Shown: piece after piece, positions 1 to 12,790 of the stretch | Layout: every line of letters begins with the position of its first letter | How positions within the stretch are numbered: position 1 is the stretch's first letter | From: Zygnema cylindricum | Lineage: Eukaryota > Streptophyta > Zygnematophyceae > Zygnematales > Zygnemataceae | Direction of reading: 5' to 3' | Length of the DNA: 64,000 nucleotides | NCBI GenBank assembly: GCA_037447655.1 | Contig: JBBHKE010000167.1 | Location: 18,501-82,500, forward strand | Position numbers and translations under genes: made by a program | Notes under the pieces: model-generated | What the model saw: the letters and a program-made list of their open reading frames with translations, nothing else | Database searches by the model: none | What the model was told of the DNA's origin: nothing

Positions 1-265
1 CGTTTTAAAAAACCGTAGTGCAAACGTCATAATGACGTGAGACTGTACGTTTGTCAGATTCTGTACGTGTACCTAATTTACAGTAGATATATTCAGCGCC
101 CAAATTTCGCCCAAATTAGAGTTATTGATTAATTAGAGTAATTCTATTTTTTGAAAAGGGTTGATTACCCAAAATATAGTTAATAACTCTAATTATTATT
201 TTTCGTTTTTTTACTCTAATTACAATTTGCGCTGTACACTATTAAAAAACTGTATAAACTAAGAG

Positions 266-990
266 TTAGGGTGAAATTCCATTAGACGAAAAGTGAGGTT
301 GTTTATAGAAATTCGGACCTCTGTACTACAACGTACCTCTTATTTTGTTTTTATCTGGAAAACAACATTACAAAGAATCTTGCCAATATAAAAAGTATGG
401 GAGTTTATTGTGGTCGATGGATGCTTTTTCGCGAAGCATTCGCTTCGAAAGTTTATGTAATTGGTGATGTACCTCGCAAGATACATCACCAATTACATAA
501 AAATTTGAGCTGGGACATGCTGGATAATGAGCATACGTGTTAAGATGCCAACCAACGGATACCAAAAAAAATTGCACACGATATACGCATTAAAAAATCC
601 AACAGAAAATACAAAGAAATCTCGTAATGCACTTTTGTCACGCTATTTTTGTAAGCGCCCACTTGTCACACTATTTCTGGCAGGGCTCATTTGTCACGCG
701 TAAAAACAAGAGCCCTAAAAAAATGAGGTGGTATCTGACAAAGCGTGTGCAAAGAGTACAAAAGTTATGTTGAACGATGACCTGGTACGCACATACATGG
801 TACGCAAATGAAGATTTTTGGTCGGTGTGAAAATTATTGACGATTTGCAATATCAAATCTATAGCTATGTGGCATCACTCTTTTGCTAACAAGTGGATTA
901 CAAACTTTGCGCAATGGAACTTCGTTCAAATTGTAGCATTCTGTAATGTTGGCAGTACAATTACAGAATGTCCTAATGGAACTTCACCCT
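266..990. mobile_element. Non-autonomous TIR element, copy 1 of the TTAGGGTG family
   Basis: The left end reads TTAGGGTGAAATTCCATTAG and the right end carries its imperfect inverse, CTAATGGAACTTCACCCT. About 300 bp of the left half matches, in inverse orientation, the segment near 37,850-38,095 (for example the stretch with a palindromic TGATGTACCTC core and the stretch around 'cattacaaagaatcttgccaatat'). No transposase is visible. I found no convincing target-site duplication, so the exact ends are uncertain. Confidence 0.5.
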
Positions 991-1662
991 TGTTAACGCT
1001 AAATGGAAAGTAACTATATTAACTCAGAAAAACAATTAGAGTTATTAATTCTATTCTAAGTACGAGGGTCAAAATTTGGGGGCGCCGATTTAGCGTTATT
1101 AACGCCAATAGCGATTCACAGTGTACTCTATGGAAATGTGTATCCAAATATGTGTTATATGTACAAATTAGCGCTAATGTTTTGTTGGCGTTAGGCCCTT
1201 GAACCCAGAATAGAGCTAATAACATTAATTGTTTCTTTAAACTAATTATTTGTCAACAATAATAGCGAGCGGTGTACTGCACTGAACGATTATCCATTTT
1301 TAGTGCTTCCGGTTGAACGTATAATACGCACAATACAGGTCAACCATATTGTCGGTGGATTACTGCACAGCTTTAGTAGAGAAAAGCGTTACAGTGAAAA
1401 ATTAATCGGTGGTCGGTTACAGTCTAATAGTTTACCATTCGTTTCTGGCTTTCTGCCCTCACGACTGTAGAAGTGAAGTCAATTTTTTGTTTGGCCCGAT
1501 GCGCTAACGATTTATGTCGCGCAAGCGAAACGGACTGCTGAAGTAAGGACCAATTTTTGTTTTTGTTTTTATGTTGTTGTCCATTAGTGATAGCAGGATA
1601 CCAGAAAAGGTGAATAGAAACTTTTGTTGTTACCTTGTTGTCCGTAGTTATACGAGAGAATG
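991..1662. other. Gene-free stretch with a decayed MITE
   Basis: No gene is recognisable. About 1,018-1,280 resembles the MITE family seen whole at 20,998-21,248 and 50,107-50,310: 'gcgattcacagtgtact' and 'aatagcgagcggtgtact' sit where the ends would be. The rest is AT-rich filler. Confidence 0.35.
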
Positions 1663-2302
1663 CATAGTTCAAAAGTAGGTGAAAGTAGGCCCATACAGTA
1701 TACCTATTGTATGCAAAACATACAATATGCCCTTAAGACCCATATTGTATTGGTCGAAAAATGAAAAAAAAGGTTAACAGGGTTGAGTTGCACATCGATC
1801 GATAGAGAATTAAACGGCATGTCTAAATTTGAAAAAAAATCGGACAAAAAATATTTTTTCTGTGAATTTTGAGGTGTTTTTTATTTAAACCGTCAGATTT
1901 GGACCATTGGACGGTCCCTGATCAAAGTAGCGATCTTAAGAAGATCACATGAAAAGCCCGTAACACAACTTACGATAGGACAATCTGTCATATTAGCGTC
2001 TGCAATTTTGAAGGCCACACTAAATAAAGCCTCAAATTGACCAATCAGGTTGCCCGTCCTCTTTTTTTTTTTTTTTTTTCGGGTTTTCTTTCCCGCGGGA
2101 TGTCATGCTACGCCGTGTCAGTTCGCTAAAAAAATTCGTCAGGTGGCGTGCGCTGTACCATGATCATACGTCAGATTCGTACGATCGTACAAGAGTGCCT
2201 ACAACGCACACCCATACAATATGCCTACTCTACGCGAGTTTAGTGCCAATTTTAGTGCGCCTACCAAAGGCCTACCATAAAAACGCCTACTTTTGAACTA
2301 TG
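1663..2302. mobile_element. hAT-like non-autonomous DNA transposon (640 bp)
   Basis: Perfect 17-bp terminal inverted repeats, CATAGTTCAAAAGTAGG at the left and CCTACTTTTGAACTATG at the right, are flanked by an exact 8-bp direct duplication AGAGAATG (1,655-1,662 and 2,303-2,310). An 8-bp duplication is characteristic of the hAT superfamily; assignment to hAT is therefore inference from target-site length, since no transposase is encoded. A 289-bp internally deleted relative lies at 35,063-35,351. The element ends about 535 bp upstream of the MYB start codon. Confidence 0.9.
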
Positions 2303-2837
2303 AGAGAATGTGAATAGTTAGTGGCTGACGGTCTTAACTTACACAGCCACTTGGCCGACAAACAAACAAGTTGGTGTCAACGCTTTCTGTCACCAAGTCT
2401 TCTGTCCAATCAAAGCAATTCGTTATGAATTTATGATAACATAAGCCAGATAGTAACATGTTCGTACAGTACGTCTATCACATGGGTGCTTTCCGAAGCC
2501 GCTTGCGGCGAATTGCGGCGCTCAAGATACTGCCAAACCAGATCGCTACACGGGGAGACACGCCAGCCGACACTTATCCGCGCATTCTCGCGTTGCGCAA
2601 TACGACAAATCACCTTAAATTAACACTACTGTACCTATTCGGGTTCCCGTGTACGATTTGCCGGCAAACACACGTGTCTGCCTCGTCTAAAATAGCCTCC
2701 TCACTTTCCTCCGAAGCAGTGACAAGCCTGCAAGAGCGAAACACGGAAAGCAAAAGAGAACAAGGCGGGAAAACACACTCGACACCTAGAGTTTCCCCAA
2801 CTCCGACTCCAATCCATCTCACAGTACCAAACCGGCC
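2303..2837 (+). promoter_or_regulatory. 5' flank of the MYB gene
   Basis: A 535-bp stretch between the hAT-like element and the MYB ATG. It contains open frames on both strands, none resembling a protein. It should hold the promoter and 5' UTR of the MYB gene; I see no motif that fixes the transcription start. Confidence 0.4.
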
Positions 2838-5703
2838 ATGAAGTCATCCGAGCCGCCACGTGTCACCGATCCCCCCTCCCTCCGGCGCGGCGCATGGAGT
2901 CCTTCCGAGGACTTGGAGCTGCGGCTTGCGGTGGCGCGGGCGGGCGCGCGGCAGTGGGGCGCGGTGGCGGCGGCGCTGGGGGGGCGGCGGAGCGCGAAGA
3001 GCTGCCGCATGCGGTGGCGCAACTACCTGCGGCCGGAGCTGACGCACGCGCCCTTCACTGCGCGCGAGCGCCGCGCCATCGTGCTCGGAGTGGCGCAGCG
3101 GGGGAGGCGCTGGGCAGCCATCAGCCGGGGGCTCAGGGGGAGGACCGACAACGCGGTCAAGGTCAGAGGAGGGAGCCGGGCAGAGAGGGGGCAGAGAGGG
3201 GAAGGGGAAGAAGATGAGACGGGAAAAATAGAGAAGTGATGGGAAGTGGGGAATATGGGAAAGCGGGAGGAGTGGGAAAGGGCGAAAGGAAGGGAGTTTG
3301 GGAAGAGGGGAAGAGGGAAAGGAAATGGGGAAACTCGGGGGAATCTGGAGAATGTGGGGAATGGAGGAGGAGCAGCAGTGGGAAACAATCCAAAAGGGGG
3401 AAATGGGAGTGGGGAAAGTAGAAAGAGGATCTGCAGAGAAAAGCGAGGAAATATAAAATAAAAGGAATATTGGGAATTGAGGTACTTGGGAGGAAATGTG
3501 GGGACTGTGAGAGAGGAAGGGCGAGAGTGGCGCGTCACTTACCTCTCTGTCTCTGCCTCCCTTTTGCAGAACTACTGGAACTCGAGTCTGAAGAAGCACT
3601 ACGCCCAGATACTCGCGCAGATCAGAGAGGTGAGAGGGAAGGGGAAACTGGAAAATGGACACCGATTCTATTTTCTTAACACGAAGGCATGCAGCAATGA
3701 ATTTAGTACAATGCACTGAATGCAGGACTCCAATGGAAAAAGTGGAAAAAAGTTTCTCTCATCTTTTCTTGAGACAGAGACACTTGAGGGCATTAAGGCT
3801 TATGCCCAGTTTTAAGTTTCCCCCTTCCCTCTCGTTTCAGAGAGGTAAGAGGGAAGGGGAAAACTTGCATTAGAATTAGCCTGTGTCACGTATTTGGTTT
3901 CATTTCCTTGTCGGGGCAGACTGAGTGATAACTGCACAGTACATAGATGCTCAAATTCACAAACACACACATGCTTTAGAGGAATTTTGTCACAAATCTG
4001 ACTGGTTTTTCTTTCACTGTTTTATTTACCTTATTAAATTTTCTGCAGTAGCATTTTTCAGTGCAGGAGGAGCATTGGAAGATAATGCAGTCACTTTTTC
4101 CTGGACCCAGACCATAAACCGTAAAACGAGGGAAGTTTTTCTTTGTACAAAAGCGTTTAATGTAGTTTTAAATTTTACGGAAAACTAAAAGGAATGGCAG
4201 CTGAGTCAGGCATCAGTTGCTTAACACACACTCTCTAAAAAATAGCAATTAGAGGAAATAACCGACCTTGCCTATATTGATGAGTGCAAAACGGGTTTTT
4301 CTGAGCCTCCAAACTGTTTTTGATGATCAAAGTGAAATTCAAGCCACATAATGTTTTCTTTTCTTACAATGTAGTTGACTCTGACAGAGATAATTCTATT
4401 TGTGGTTTTCCAGGAGGAAGCGAAAAGCAAAAATGAAAGCTCGTCAGTTCTCCCTCTTCCTGATTTCCAACAAAGTTTGTCTTCAAATTGTGCCTCAAAT
4501 TCAGAAAATCCTAGTGCGGCTGACACAACATTTCCAGTGGATACACATGGATCTCCTATAAGTCAAAGCTCTTGCGGAAGTTCCCATAACTTCCATCAAC
4601 GGACTTGTTCCACCATGGAAATTCCCGTGATATCCTCCAAAAGTCTTACAATAGTTCCTGAAATCGAGAGTTTTGTAACCGAAGGGCGAGGCGACAACAT
4701 TTGGGAACACGATAATTTTTCTGCTCAAACCTCTCCATGTTTTGTTTCTCCATCCCAAAGCTCAAATTTCCTATCACCTTTAGCGGAATTGGTTGATGGA
4801 CAGACCAGCTTTTCTGAACCAAACATATCATCTTTTCCAGAGAGAGTGGACGGGATCGAAAATTTGTCGAAAACAGGAATGGAAAAAGAGAACAACATGA
4901 CGGAGAGTAGCTTGACAGAACTGGATTCTCTTCTTAACGACCTTCTTTCATCGAGCGATGACTTTTTTTCTGAAATGAAAGTAGCTCCTTCAACAGTTTC
5001 CGGAGAAACAAGTTTGTTTAGAATAACGGACTTTTTTGACGAATTTCCCTTGGTAGAAAAAGACGAAAATAGTAATGTCCCGTACACGTCGTCAAGTCTT
5101 CCTCAACTTCACAAACCCTCCGTTTTTTTTGAAAATACGAATATTTCTGAAATTCCTCTGCAAAATGAAATCGTTCCACAATCTTTGAAATTTTCCTCCT
5201 TCGATGACCAGGGTTTTACAAACCCTAATTGGGGAAATATCGACAACTTATGCGATAAAACACATGCAAAAAATTATACGTTTCAAGCTCCACCTGAAAC
5301 TAATGGCCCAAGTAGTAGAGGAGATATTTTGACCGCAGGTCCTATTTCCCTCGAAACCGATTTAAAAAACTTGATTTCTGAGTTATCTGGTTTCAAAAAC
5401 TCTCCTCGAAATTATTCGTCGTCTCCTTCAACACTCCACTTTTCTGGTGGAGATGAACTTTCTCAAATTTTCCAAAACAGCGAAGTTAATCAGGAAAAGT
5501 CAAACATTTTTCGGACGGATGCAATCGAGAACCAAACCAATATTAATGTAATCCCAATTGTTAAATCAGAAATCACTTTTGTCCCAAAAACTCACAATCC
5601 CTCATTTCAGAAAGTTGAAAACTGTGAGTTTCGACATCCCTCTTCCAGTCTTTCCCCCCTCTCAACCTACCTCGTTTCCAAAAACCAGTCTTTTACACTT
5701 TGA
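2838..5703 (+). CDS. R2R3-MYB transcription factor (3 exons)
   Basis: Sequence-specific nuclear DNA-binding activator or repressor. Exons are 2838-3161, 3570-3629 and 4414-5703, both introns in phase 0 with GT..AG ends, giving 557 codons. Exon 1 carries repeat R2 (W in GAWSPSED, QWGAVA and MRWRNYL) and most of R3 (F in APFTARE, W in RRWAAIS, then GRTDNAVK). Exon 2 finishes R3 with NYWNSSLKKH, so the splice restores the diagnostic R3 signature. Exon 3 is a 430-residue Ser/Asn/Asp-rich tail with acidic patches (LLNDLLSSSDDFF, DFFDEFPLVEKDE) that could act as an activation domain. The ATG context and first in-frame start are at 2838. AATAAA at 5874-5879 is a possible poly(A) signal. Exon 1 is very GC-rich and exon 3 AT-rich. 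The R3 lacks the usual acidic pair after APFTA (RERRA), so I cannot place it in a named MYB subgroup. Confidence 0.9.
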
Positions 5704-8259
5704 CAAAAGCTGCCCGAAAAATAGAAGAAGCTACGACCCTGGCAAAAAGTCAACGACATGTTTTTCTTTTTCTTTTTTTTCTTTCCATTTTCTCTGTATA
5801 TACTTTTTTTGCAGAAGGTATAACAACTTTGTTTTTTAGGTCTCCTCCTGTACATTACTACAAATGATACCGTAATAAATACGACATAAATGCAAAATTC
5901 AATCAAAATGATTTTTTTTTCCGCCGTTATTTGCATCTCACAGCATTCAACAATTAATCGGTTTGTCTACCCCACTACATTCAAGATATTGCGTTTCTCC
6001 TTTTTTTTCCAGTGATACCATAAGGTATGCCCTGTTTTTTTTCACCTTTTTGGGTGTGTTTTTTAAACTGTGTAGTTAGGAGAAACAAATTTTGACAATA
6101 ATTGTGTTTATAGACAGGTTACGCTTTAGATTTTGTTTTAGATTTTGGTTTAGATTTTTAGTGTTGGGTGAGGAAATGGGAGTTCTTATATCTTTTTGTC
6201 TATAAAATTCTCCAATTTGTACTTCTGAGTTTTTTGATAATATGAACTCTGTTTCTTCTTCTTCGCCCAATGTTTTCTTGTGATGCCATTTGAAAGCATT
6301 TGAGATTTATTTTCAACTTCATGATTTTGAACGGCAATGAAATTGCCAGGTGATAAGCATCACGAGAATGCTAATAAAACATCATTTTTTTTTATAACTG
6401 ACTTAATATTCTAAAGTAATTTCCGTGTTCTGTACACTAAATGATGCTTATGGAAAGGTTAAATCAAAGGACAGTTGAAATTCATTAGAGTGGGCTCCTT
6501 CGTCCTATTTCCCTCCCTATTGAATCTCAAAAGTAAGATGTTAAGTCTTTTTATTCCAACATGACTCATCTGCATTAGAAAATTGTTGAGCTTAAGTGCG
6601 AGTCCCACAAGATTTCCGGATTATGATGGGTTTCCTGTGGATGAAAAAAACCATAATCTATAACATAACCATCATAATTACAATCATAGCTGTAATTATC
6701 TTCATTAGCGTTATCACAAGTTTCAGTTATACATTGACATTTTCATCAGCATCATACTAAATTGATGTTACTTGTGTACTTTTAGTCAAGTGACGAAGAT
6801 TGTGATGAAACGCGAGATTCGGAAGTTTAATGATTAGAAATGGCTTTTCTTTTCTATTCCCAAATCATCGTTTGACAACGTTTCGTAAACTGTTGATTGT
6901 CCAGGTATTTGTAATTCAAGTGATAATTAAAAAAAAGAGCGGGTTATTTTAATTGCCATTGTTTCAATATCAATTTCTAAATTCATACATTACACAACAA
7001 TTGTCAGGTCAAGTACTTAATATACAGAATCAATTTTTGGACTTCCACTTTGTGTACTCGTGCTTCTTTACCAATTCAATTGAAATTCGGCAATACCTAC
7101 TTATGTGAATCCTATGATTATTTTGATCCAAAACCTAAAATTCAAGTAAATCTCCAATATACAAACAGTCCTTGCTTCTTGAATCTCACTTGTTGTCTGA
7201 AAAGTTATTTGAGATTTAACATTTACCCATTTACACAATCTACCATCTTATAAATTTCCGTTCTCAAACTATCGTTTTTTAACGAGATCGGCACGTCTCT
7301 GGAGGCTGTTGCAGTTCTCCGAACCTCTCCTTACATATACCAGATTGTGGCCCTTCTTGGGCTGAAGATTGACATTCTTTTTCTTTTTTTAGGGGCCGGA
7401 GTCACAGTCACTATCCCTTCTGACAGTTATGCATAGTAACCAAAAAAAGGATTTGGAGGAGCTAGGATATACTGACTACCATGAATTTGTTGTACTAAAA
7501 GTAATGTTAACAAAATTAAATCCTCTATGATGCCAGGAAGCATTCCATAAGGAATCTGCGATTTAGCAGGATCAAGATAGAAGTGTAAGGATCTTCAATT
7601 TTGATTGGCGGTCTCCAAACAGAAATCTGAGATGTGTGCACGGAGAAAAGTTGATTAAAGTGGCGAAATAACATTGACGTTAATAATGATACAAGATGAA
7701 GCAATGTACTCTGTCCAATCTAATCCATTAATTGGAATAAATTGTATTACCTAAAATCCAAATAAATTACACCAATTTTGTGTGAAATCCTATGATAAAG
7801 CTTCTAGTGGACTTCATGACAATGCTTTTAAAGAATTTCATGGTTATTTCCTACAATTATTGCAGTTATAAAACCGTGCCTATTATTTTCAAAACTTTAA
7901 TTTATAGTAAGTGATTTATTTAATTAAAATCCATACCAATGAGGAGAGTAATGAGAGACTAATTTCAATGAGGATTGCAGGTAAATACATGTCAATTAAT
8001 TGTGCAATTATGATACAGAAATTGAGATAGATACTATAATGTTTACAGAAATTCACACCAACGACTAAAATCACTGCAATAAAAGTCTTTGTCATCTCTG
8101 GGAAGAATTCCATAAAATAGGCACTCTAGTTACAAAACAGATTAGTAATAGATGACGGTTACTCCAAACCAAAAAACAAAAAAAAAGACACAAAAAAAAC
8201 AACACCAAAAAAAAACTGCAAAAAAAAAAACAGAATAAGTACCTTTCTCAGTCGTACAA
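5704..8259. other. Intergenic region between MYB and PRA1
   Basis: AT-rich, convergent-gene spacer of 2.55 kb. No frame looks coding. It contains a half MITE near 7,585-7,690 and a homopolymer-rich stretch (8,180-8,235) next to the PRA1 stop codon. Confidence 0.5.
7585..7690. mobile_element. Half copy of MITE family A
   Basis: 'ggcggtctccaaac', then 'gtgtgcacggagaaaag' and 'cattgacgttaataatgat' correspond in order to the right half of the foldback MITE that is complete at 49,641-49,860. The left half is missing. Confidence 0.55.
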
Positions 8260-8880
8260 TCACACGTGTCCAATCGAAGCTGGCATCTGTGACGACGATG
8301 GTTGGGTGAGCCACGACAAAAATCCTCCAGCGTCTTGGTCATCCAAAAAAAGGTCGTCAGGAACTCTAAAAATAGCGTGGATGACCACCGCTGCCAAACC
8401 AATAGTAAGACCAGACATAACAGTGTACCCGACACGTGTGAGACCGAAAGCGACAAGGAAAGAGACTCCGCATAAAGCCACGAACTTCTCCGGATCGGTC
8501 AAAGTTTTGCCCAAGATAACGATTGGATCCGTACGGACCATAAAAACGTATCCCCATAGGAGGACCAAAGCGATAAGCCATAGTATGGACAGAGGACTCG
8601 TAAGCATACTGATGACAACTGTACCGAGAAGTACCACAGAATAGTTAACCCTAAAGTAGCTCGCATTTTTCTTGATTCGGTTGATGGCGTCTGCATATGT
8701 TTCGGGTTTTCCAAGCGTATTTCTGTCGTATAATTCGTGCCAGGGACGTTGTTGAGCCAGATGTAATTTTGCCGATTCATGGAGTCTTGCGAGAAAAGCT
8801 CGAGCGACAGCAGCTGACGGGGGTCCTGGATTAGGTTGTACGGATGCCGTACCAGAGGGAGGAGGGACGGTTGTAGCCAT
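8260..8880 (-). CDS. PRA1 family protein (prenylated Rab acceptor)
   Basis: A 206-residue, single-exon gene. PRA1 proteins are small membrane proteins of the ER, Golgi and endosomes that bind prenylated Rab GTPases and help place them on membranes. Visible family features: RPWHELYDR at residues 46-54, the NASYFRVNY motif at about 71-79, then two hydrophobic double-spanning blocks (about 81-113 and 132-170) separated by the RTDPIVILGKTLTD loop, and the acidic C-terminal PDDLFLDDQDA. Length and order match plant PRA1B-type members. The start is the only ATG before the conserved block and sits in a good context (gatccATGGC). It is convergent with the MYB gene. No break is seen. Confidence 0.95.
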   Translation of the reverse strand: MATTVPPPSGTASVQPNPGPPSAAVARAFLARLHESAKLHLAQQRPWHELYDRNTLGKPETYADAINRIKKNASYFRVNYSVVLLGTVVISMLTSPLSILWLIALVLLWGYVFMVRTDPIVILGKTLTDPEKFVALCGVSFLVAFGLTRVGYTVMSGLTIGLAAVVIHAIFRVPDDLFLDDQDAGGFLSWLTQPSSSQMPASIGHV

Positions 8881-9698
8881 GGATCTCGAGAAAGATTACA
8901 AAAAGAGAGGGAAAAGAGAGAGGGAAAAGAAAGAGGGAAAGAAGAGACTTCACGTATACTGGTAGTAGCTAACTCTCACCTGGAATTACAATTTTCACAA
9001 TTACAAACCATGTAGCACCTAAAAACGTTGCACATCTATACGATGAAAAAGCTGAGCCTCATTCTTTCGATTCCATGTGTACAAAATATAAGAGTCCAGT
9101 CTTGCTACTTGTCGTCGTAAATGTTTTGAAAAATTCACAAAATAATCTTTATTTTTTGAAGAAAAAATTACTGTAAGGGAATAAACGGTGAAACTTAAAA
9201 AGACAGTCAACTGGAAAAACTCACACTCTTTTTCTCTCTCCTTCGGTTTTATATCTCGTAAAAGAGAAAACAAACGAGCTGTAACATGTTCAAGGGGAAA
9301 AAACCATTAGAAAGGGAGAGTAGAGATAGACGGTAGGAAGTAGGAACGATGGTGGAGAATGGGAAGAACCAAAGCCACAGCCAAAGTGAAAGACCAACAG
9401 GGAGACAGCAGAAGACAGCAGGATCTTGAAATTTTGAAATTCCATTCACGTGAGGCTTCAGTTCAGTAAGCGAGTACCGAGAAGGCTTGCGCCTTCTTCC
9501 GTAGTTCCATGTACTTGTTGCAGTTGGCGTATGAAAGCATTTGACGGTCTTGTCATCTGTTAAATTTACGCGACGTTATGTCTCCGCGGCACAAAATTAG
9601 ACGGTCGCTTGCCATGTCATCCATATTCAGTGGTCAAGGTTAGGGTATGGCCCCATGTGGCTAAGTTCGGGTTTTTTTCTATCGTTTTTCTTTATAGC
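8881..9698. other. 5' flank of PRA1 and spacer
   Basis: The first 100 bp upstream of the PRA1 ATG is a pyrimidine-rich leader on the minus strand (purine-rich on plus). The rest has no recognisable gene. A partial end of the next TIR element ('gttagggtatggccccatgt') occurs near 9,640. Confidence 0.4.
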
Positions 9699-10483
9699 TT
9701 AGGGTATGTCCCCATGTATTTGGAACTTAGTGAACTTACTTAGTATTTTAGCGGGGATCCGCCGCACCCTGTTTTCAAGTGTCCCTATGTGTAAGAACGT
9801 AATCGTAACTTACGTTTGTGACGATTGTATACGTTGACAATACTTGTGACCCTTGTCAACGTCTACAATTTGTGTTATCGCAAGTTATTTTTTGGAACTG
9901 CTTGTGACGTCGCATGTCTTACCGTGACATTGTAGACGTACCGCATTCCAGCCTGTGCATTTTCACGGATGAAAAAGATGCGCTTTGCCTTAGGGTCTCC
10001 TGTCCGGTTGACGTGAAATGGCATCGAAATTTCTAGACCCCTGCAAAAAAAAAAATCCGTACTAAACGAAAACGGACAAAACCAAACAAATTGTGTATTT
10101 TTCTGTGTCGTATTGAACATAAACGGACAAAACAAAGCGAATTATGTACTTTTTGTTGTTCTTAGAAATCGTATGAAATTTTTCGAAAATTACGGCACGC
10201 GCGAATATATGTACCTATTTGTTTATAGAAAATACCTAGTTTTAAAACACATCGCGCATGTGTTTTAAACATAAGGTTGAAGATGACGTTTTTTGTCGTG
10301 GAAGTGGGTGGAAAAACACAAGAGGACCAATTTTGGTACATCCTAAGTTCGAGGATGACGTAAATTGTACTCTACAAATTTGCGATTCCTTCGTACGGTT
10401 GCACCTTAGGCAGTACGGCGCTAAGTTTTACAGGAAAACGACGGAAAAAAACCCTTACTTATGCACATGGGGACATACCCTTA
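9699..10483. mobile_element. TIR element family D, copy 1
   Basis: The ends are TTAGGGTATGTCCCCATGT and ACATGGGGACATACCCTTAA. Related copies lie at about 11,190-12,790 and 57,768-58,391; all share an interior with 'gtgacgattgta' and a run encoding no protein. Immediately right of it (10,490-10,655) part of the same interior is repeated in inverse orientation, so two copies sit tail to tail or one has a fold-back duplication. Confidence 0.7.
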
Positions 10484-11189
10484 ACGCCTTACTGCCTAAA
10501 CTGCGACCATACGAAGAAATCGCAAATTTGTTAAGTACAATTTGCGTCATTCTTGAACTTAGGATGTACCAAAATTTGTCGTCTTATGTTTTTTCAACCC
10601 ACTGTCACGTCATCTTCAAACTTATCATAAACCACATCGGCAATGTGTTTTAAGCTAAGTAAAACCGTTTACACCAATAGAAAAATATATTCCCAAGTGT
10701 GAAAAGTTTTCAAAAGTTTTTAACGACTGAAAAAAAGTACAGGGCTATTAGTTTTTGTTCGCATGCACCTTGTACGGACTTTTTTGCAGGGTCTCAATGG
10801 TGCAGTGTCATTTCACGCAAAGTTGAAAAATCTGCGAAGGTGAAAAATCTTCGAAGTCATGGCGGTCGGACGGGGGAGGTTTACGCAAAGGCATGTCGTA
10901 CAACCATGGTTGCAAGGTTGCACGTCTACGATGTCACACAATGACATGCAACATGCCAAAACGTTTCAAAAAGTACAATGTGTCTTGCGACGCTTCAAAA
11001 ATATTCGAAGAAATAACGTGCGGCAAAGACAAATTGTACACGGTGACAGCCGTCACGAGTATTGTCGACGTATATAATCGTCACAAACTTAAGTAACAAT
11101 TTCGAGTAAACACATAGAGAAACATGAAATCCGGGTCCGCCGGAACGGTGCTAAAATACAAAGTAAGTTGAATAAGTTATAACTACATG

Positions 11190-12790
11190 GGGTCGTACCC
11201 TTAGGGTGCGTCTCTATGTACTTCAAACTTATAGATTTTTTTCTGTTTTTTAGCGTAGATCTGGCGGACCCGGATTTCGGGTTTCCCTATGTGTACCAAA
11301 CGAAGTTGTCACTTAAGGGCGTGACGATTCTTTACGTCTACAATGCCCATGACGGCTGTCGACAGTGTACAATCTGTGATGACGCACCAAATTGTAAAAA
11401 ATCGCCTTGGACGTCTCGAGAATGCGAGGTTGCGTGAGAGAGGCAGCGTGTGCGACTTGCTGGGGCGCCATCACAAATTTCTCATGATTTCATCAAATGG
11501 CATCGGAGTTTTTAGACCCCTGAAATGGAAAAGTCTGTACCGAACGAAACGCGACAAAACACAACAAATTGTCTACTTTGATAGACGCAAACGGACAAAA
11601 CATAACGAATAGTGTACCTTTCACAGTCGCTTGAATTCGTTTGAAAATTTTGTAAAAAAATTTACACCTGCGAATACTTGTTCCTATATGTTTATGAAAA
11701 ATACTTTGTTTTAAAACACATCGGCCCTGTATTTTTAAAAAAAGTTTGAAGATGACGTTTTTTGGCGTGGCCGTGTGTCGAAGAACACGAGACGACAACA
11801 TGTAGTACATATTAAATTAGATGATGACGCAAAATGTACTTCTCTTTTTCTCTATTTTTTTGTACGGTTGAAACTTACGCGGTACGGCTCTAAGTTTTAC
11901 AGGAAAACGACGCAAAAAAACTAGTGTTGTGTATCGTTAAAAAACTTATCGCGATAACACCGATACCGATAGTTATCGGTTATCGAACAGTGAGAGGTTC
12001 CGATATAACGGTCTGGGACAAAAAAAATCTATATCACCGATAACTAAAAAAAGATATAATATGCATACAATAGTACTTTATAACATACAGTATTATTTTA
12101 TTGATTTTATATAGCAGCACATAAACGTTGGCCGGTTAAATGAACAAAAATATTTATGGCGACGTACGGAATTTAACTAAAAAACTGGTGAATATGGAAC
12201 TGGAAAAGGACGGCGGACACAAAAGTACAGCGGACGCAATATAACATTCTACGCGCCAGCGGAATCAAACGGACGACTTGGAATGAGAAAACACGAGCGG
12301 ACGGGCCAGCGTGAGCGCCGACATCCCGGAATGGCTCTTTTGGCAGCTTTTGCCAAAAAAGCTGACAGATTGACACGTGGCAGGTCCCCAGTGAATCTCA
12401 AGGAATAAAGGGACAAAGCCATGGCGTCGGATGTGAAAGGTACATCGTTTTTTACTGGATCCGTATCAAAACCATATAGATCTCATGGCAGCTACTGTAC
12501 TTTCTGTGCTTGTACACGTCCGGGGAATAAGACGTACAATTGAGTGTACATGTCGTACATTTATATGTACAGTCCGTACAGTTATCGCGAATAGTTATCG
12601 TTATCGGCATAATCGCTGATAAGTACCCGATATAATCGGCTACTTATCGGCGATAAGACCGATGTCGATATATCGTACCAATATATCGATTATCGGATAC
12701 CCGAAAAAAGGCCCATATCGGTTATCGGCAAATTCTTACCGATACACAACACAAAAAAAAACCCTTACTTTGTCACACAAAGTCAAAAAG
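11190..12790. mobile_element. TIR element family D, copy 2, interrupted
   Basis: From 'cttagggtgcgtctctatgt' onward it tracks copy 1 through 'acgacgcaaaaaaac', is then interrupted by an 831-bp family C element, and resumes with 'aaaaacccttact'. Its right terminus is lost. The order of insertion is therefore clear: family D first, family C later. Confidence 0.65.
11921..12751. mobile_element. TIR element family C, copy 1 (8-bp duplication)
   Basis: The ends are CTAGTGTTGTGTATCG and CGATACACAACA. The 8-bp CAAAAAAA occurs directly on both sides (11,913-11,920 and 12,752-12,759), consistent with an hAT-type insertion, although the A run makes this less decisive than a complex duplication. Subterminal regions are rich in short TATCG/CGATA palindromes. 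Other copies: 48,740-48,950 (truncated) and 56,787-57,257. Confidence 0.75.

Noticed and set aside
3023-3716. Long minus-strand open frames over MYB exon 1 and intron 1
   Set aside because: They are shadows of GC-rich coding sequence and of a GA-rich intron; they are Ser/Pro/Phe-rich low complexity and conflict with the well-supported MYB exons on the plus strand.
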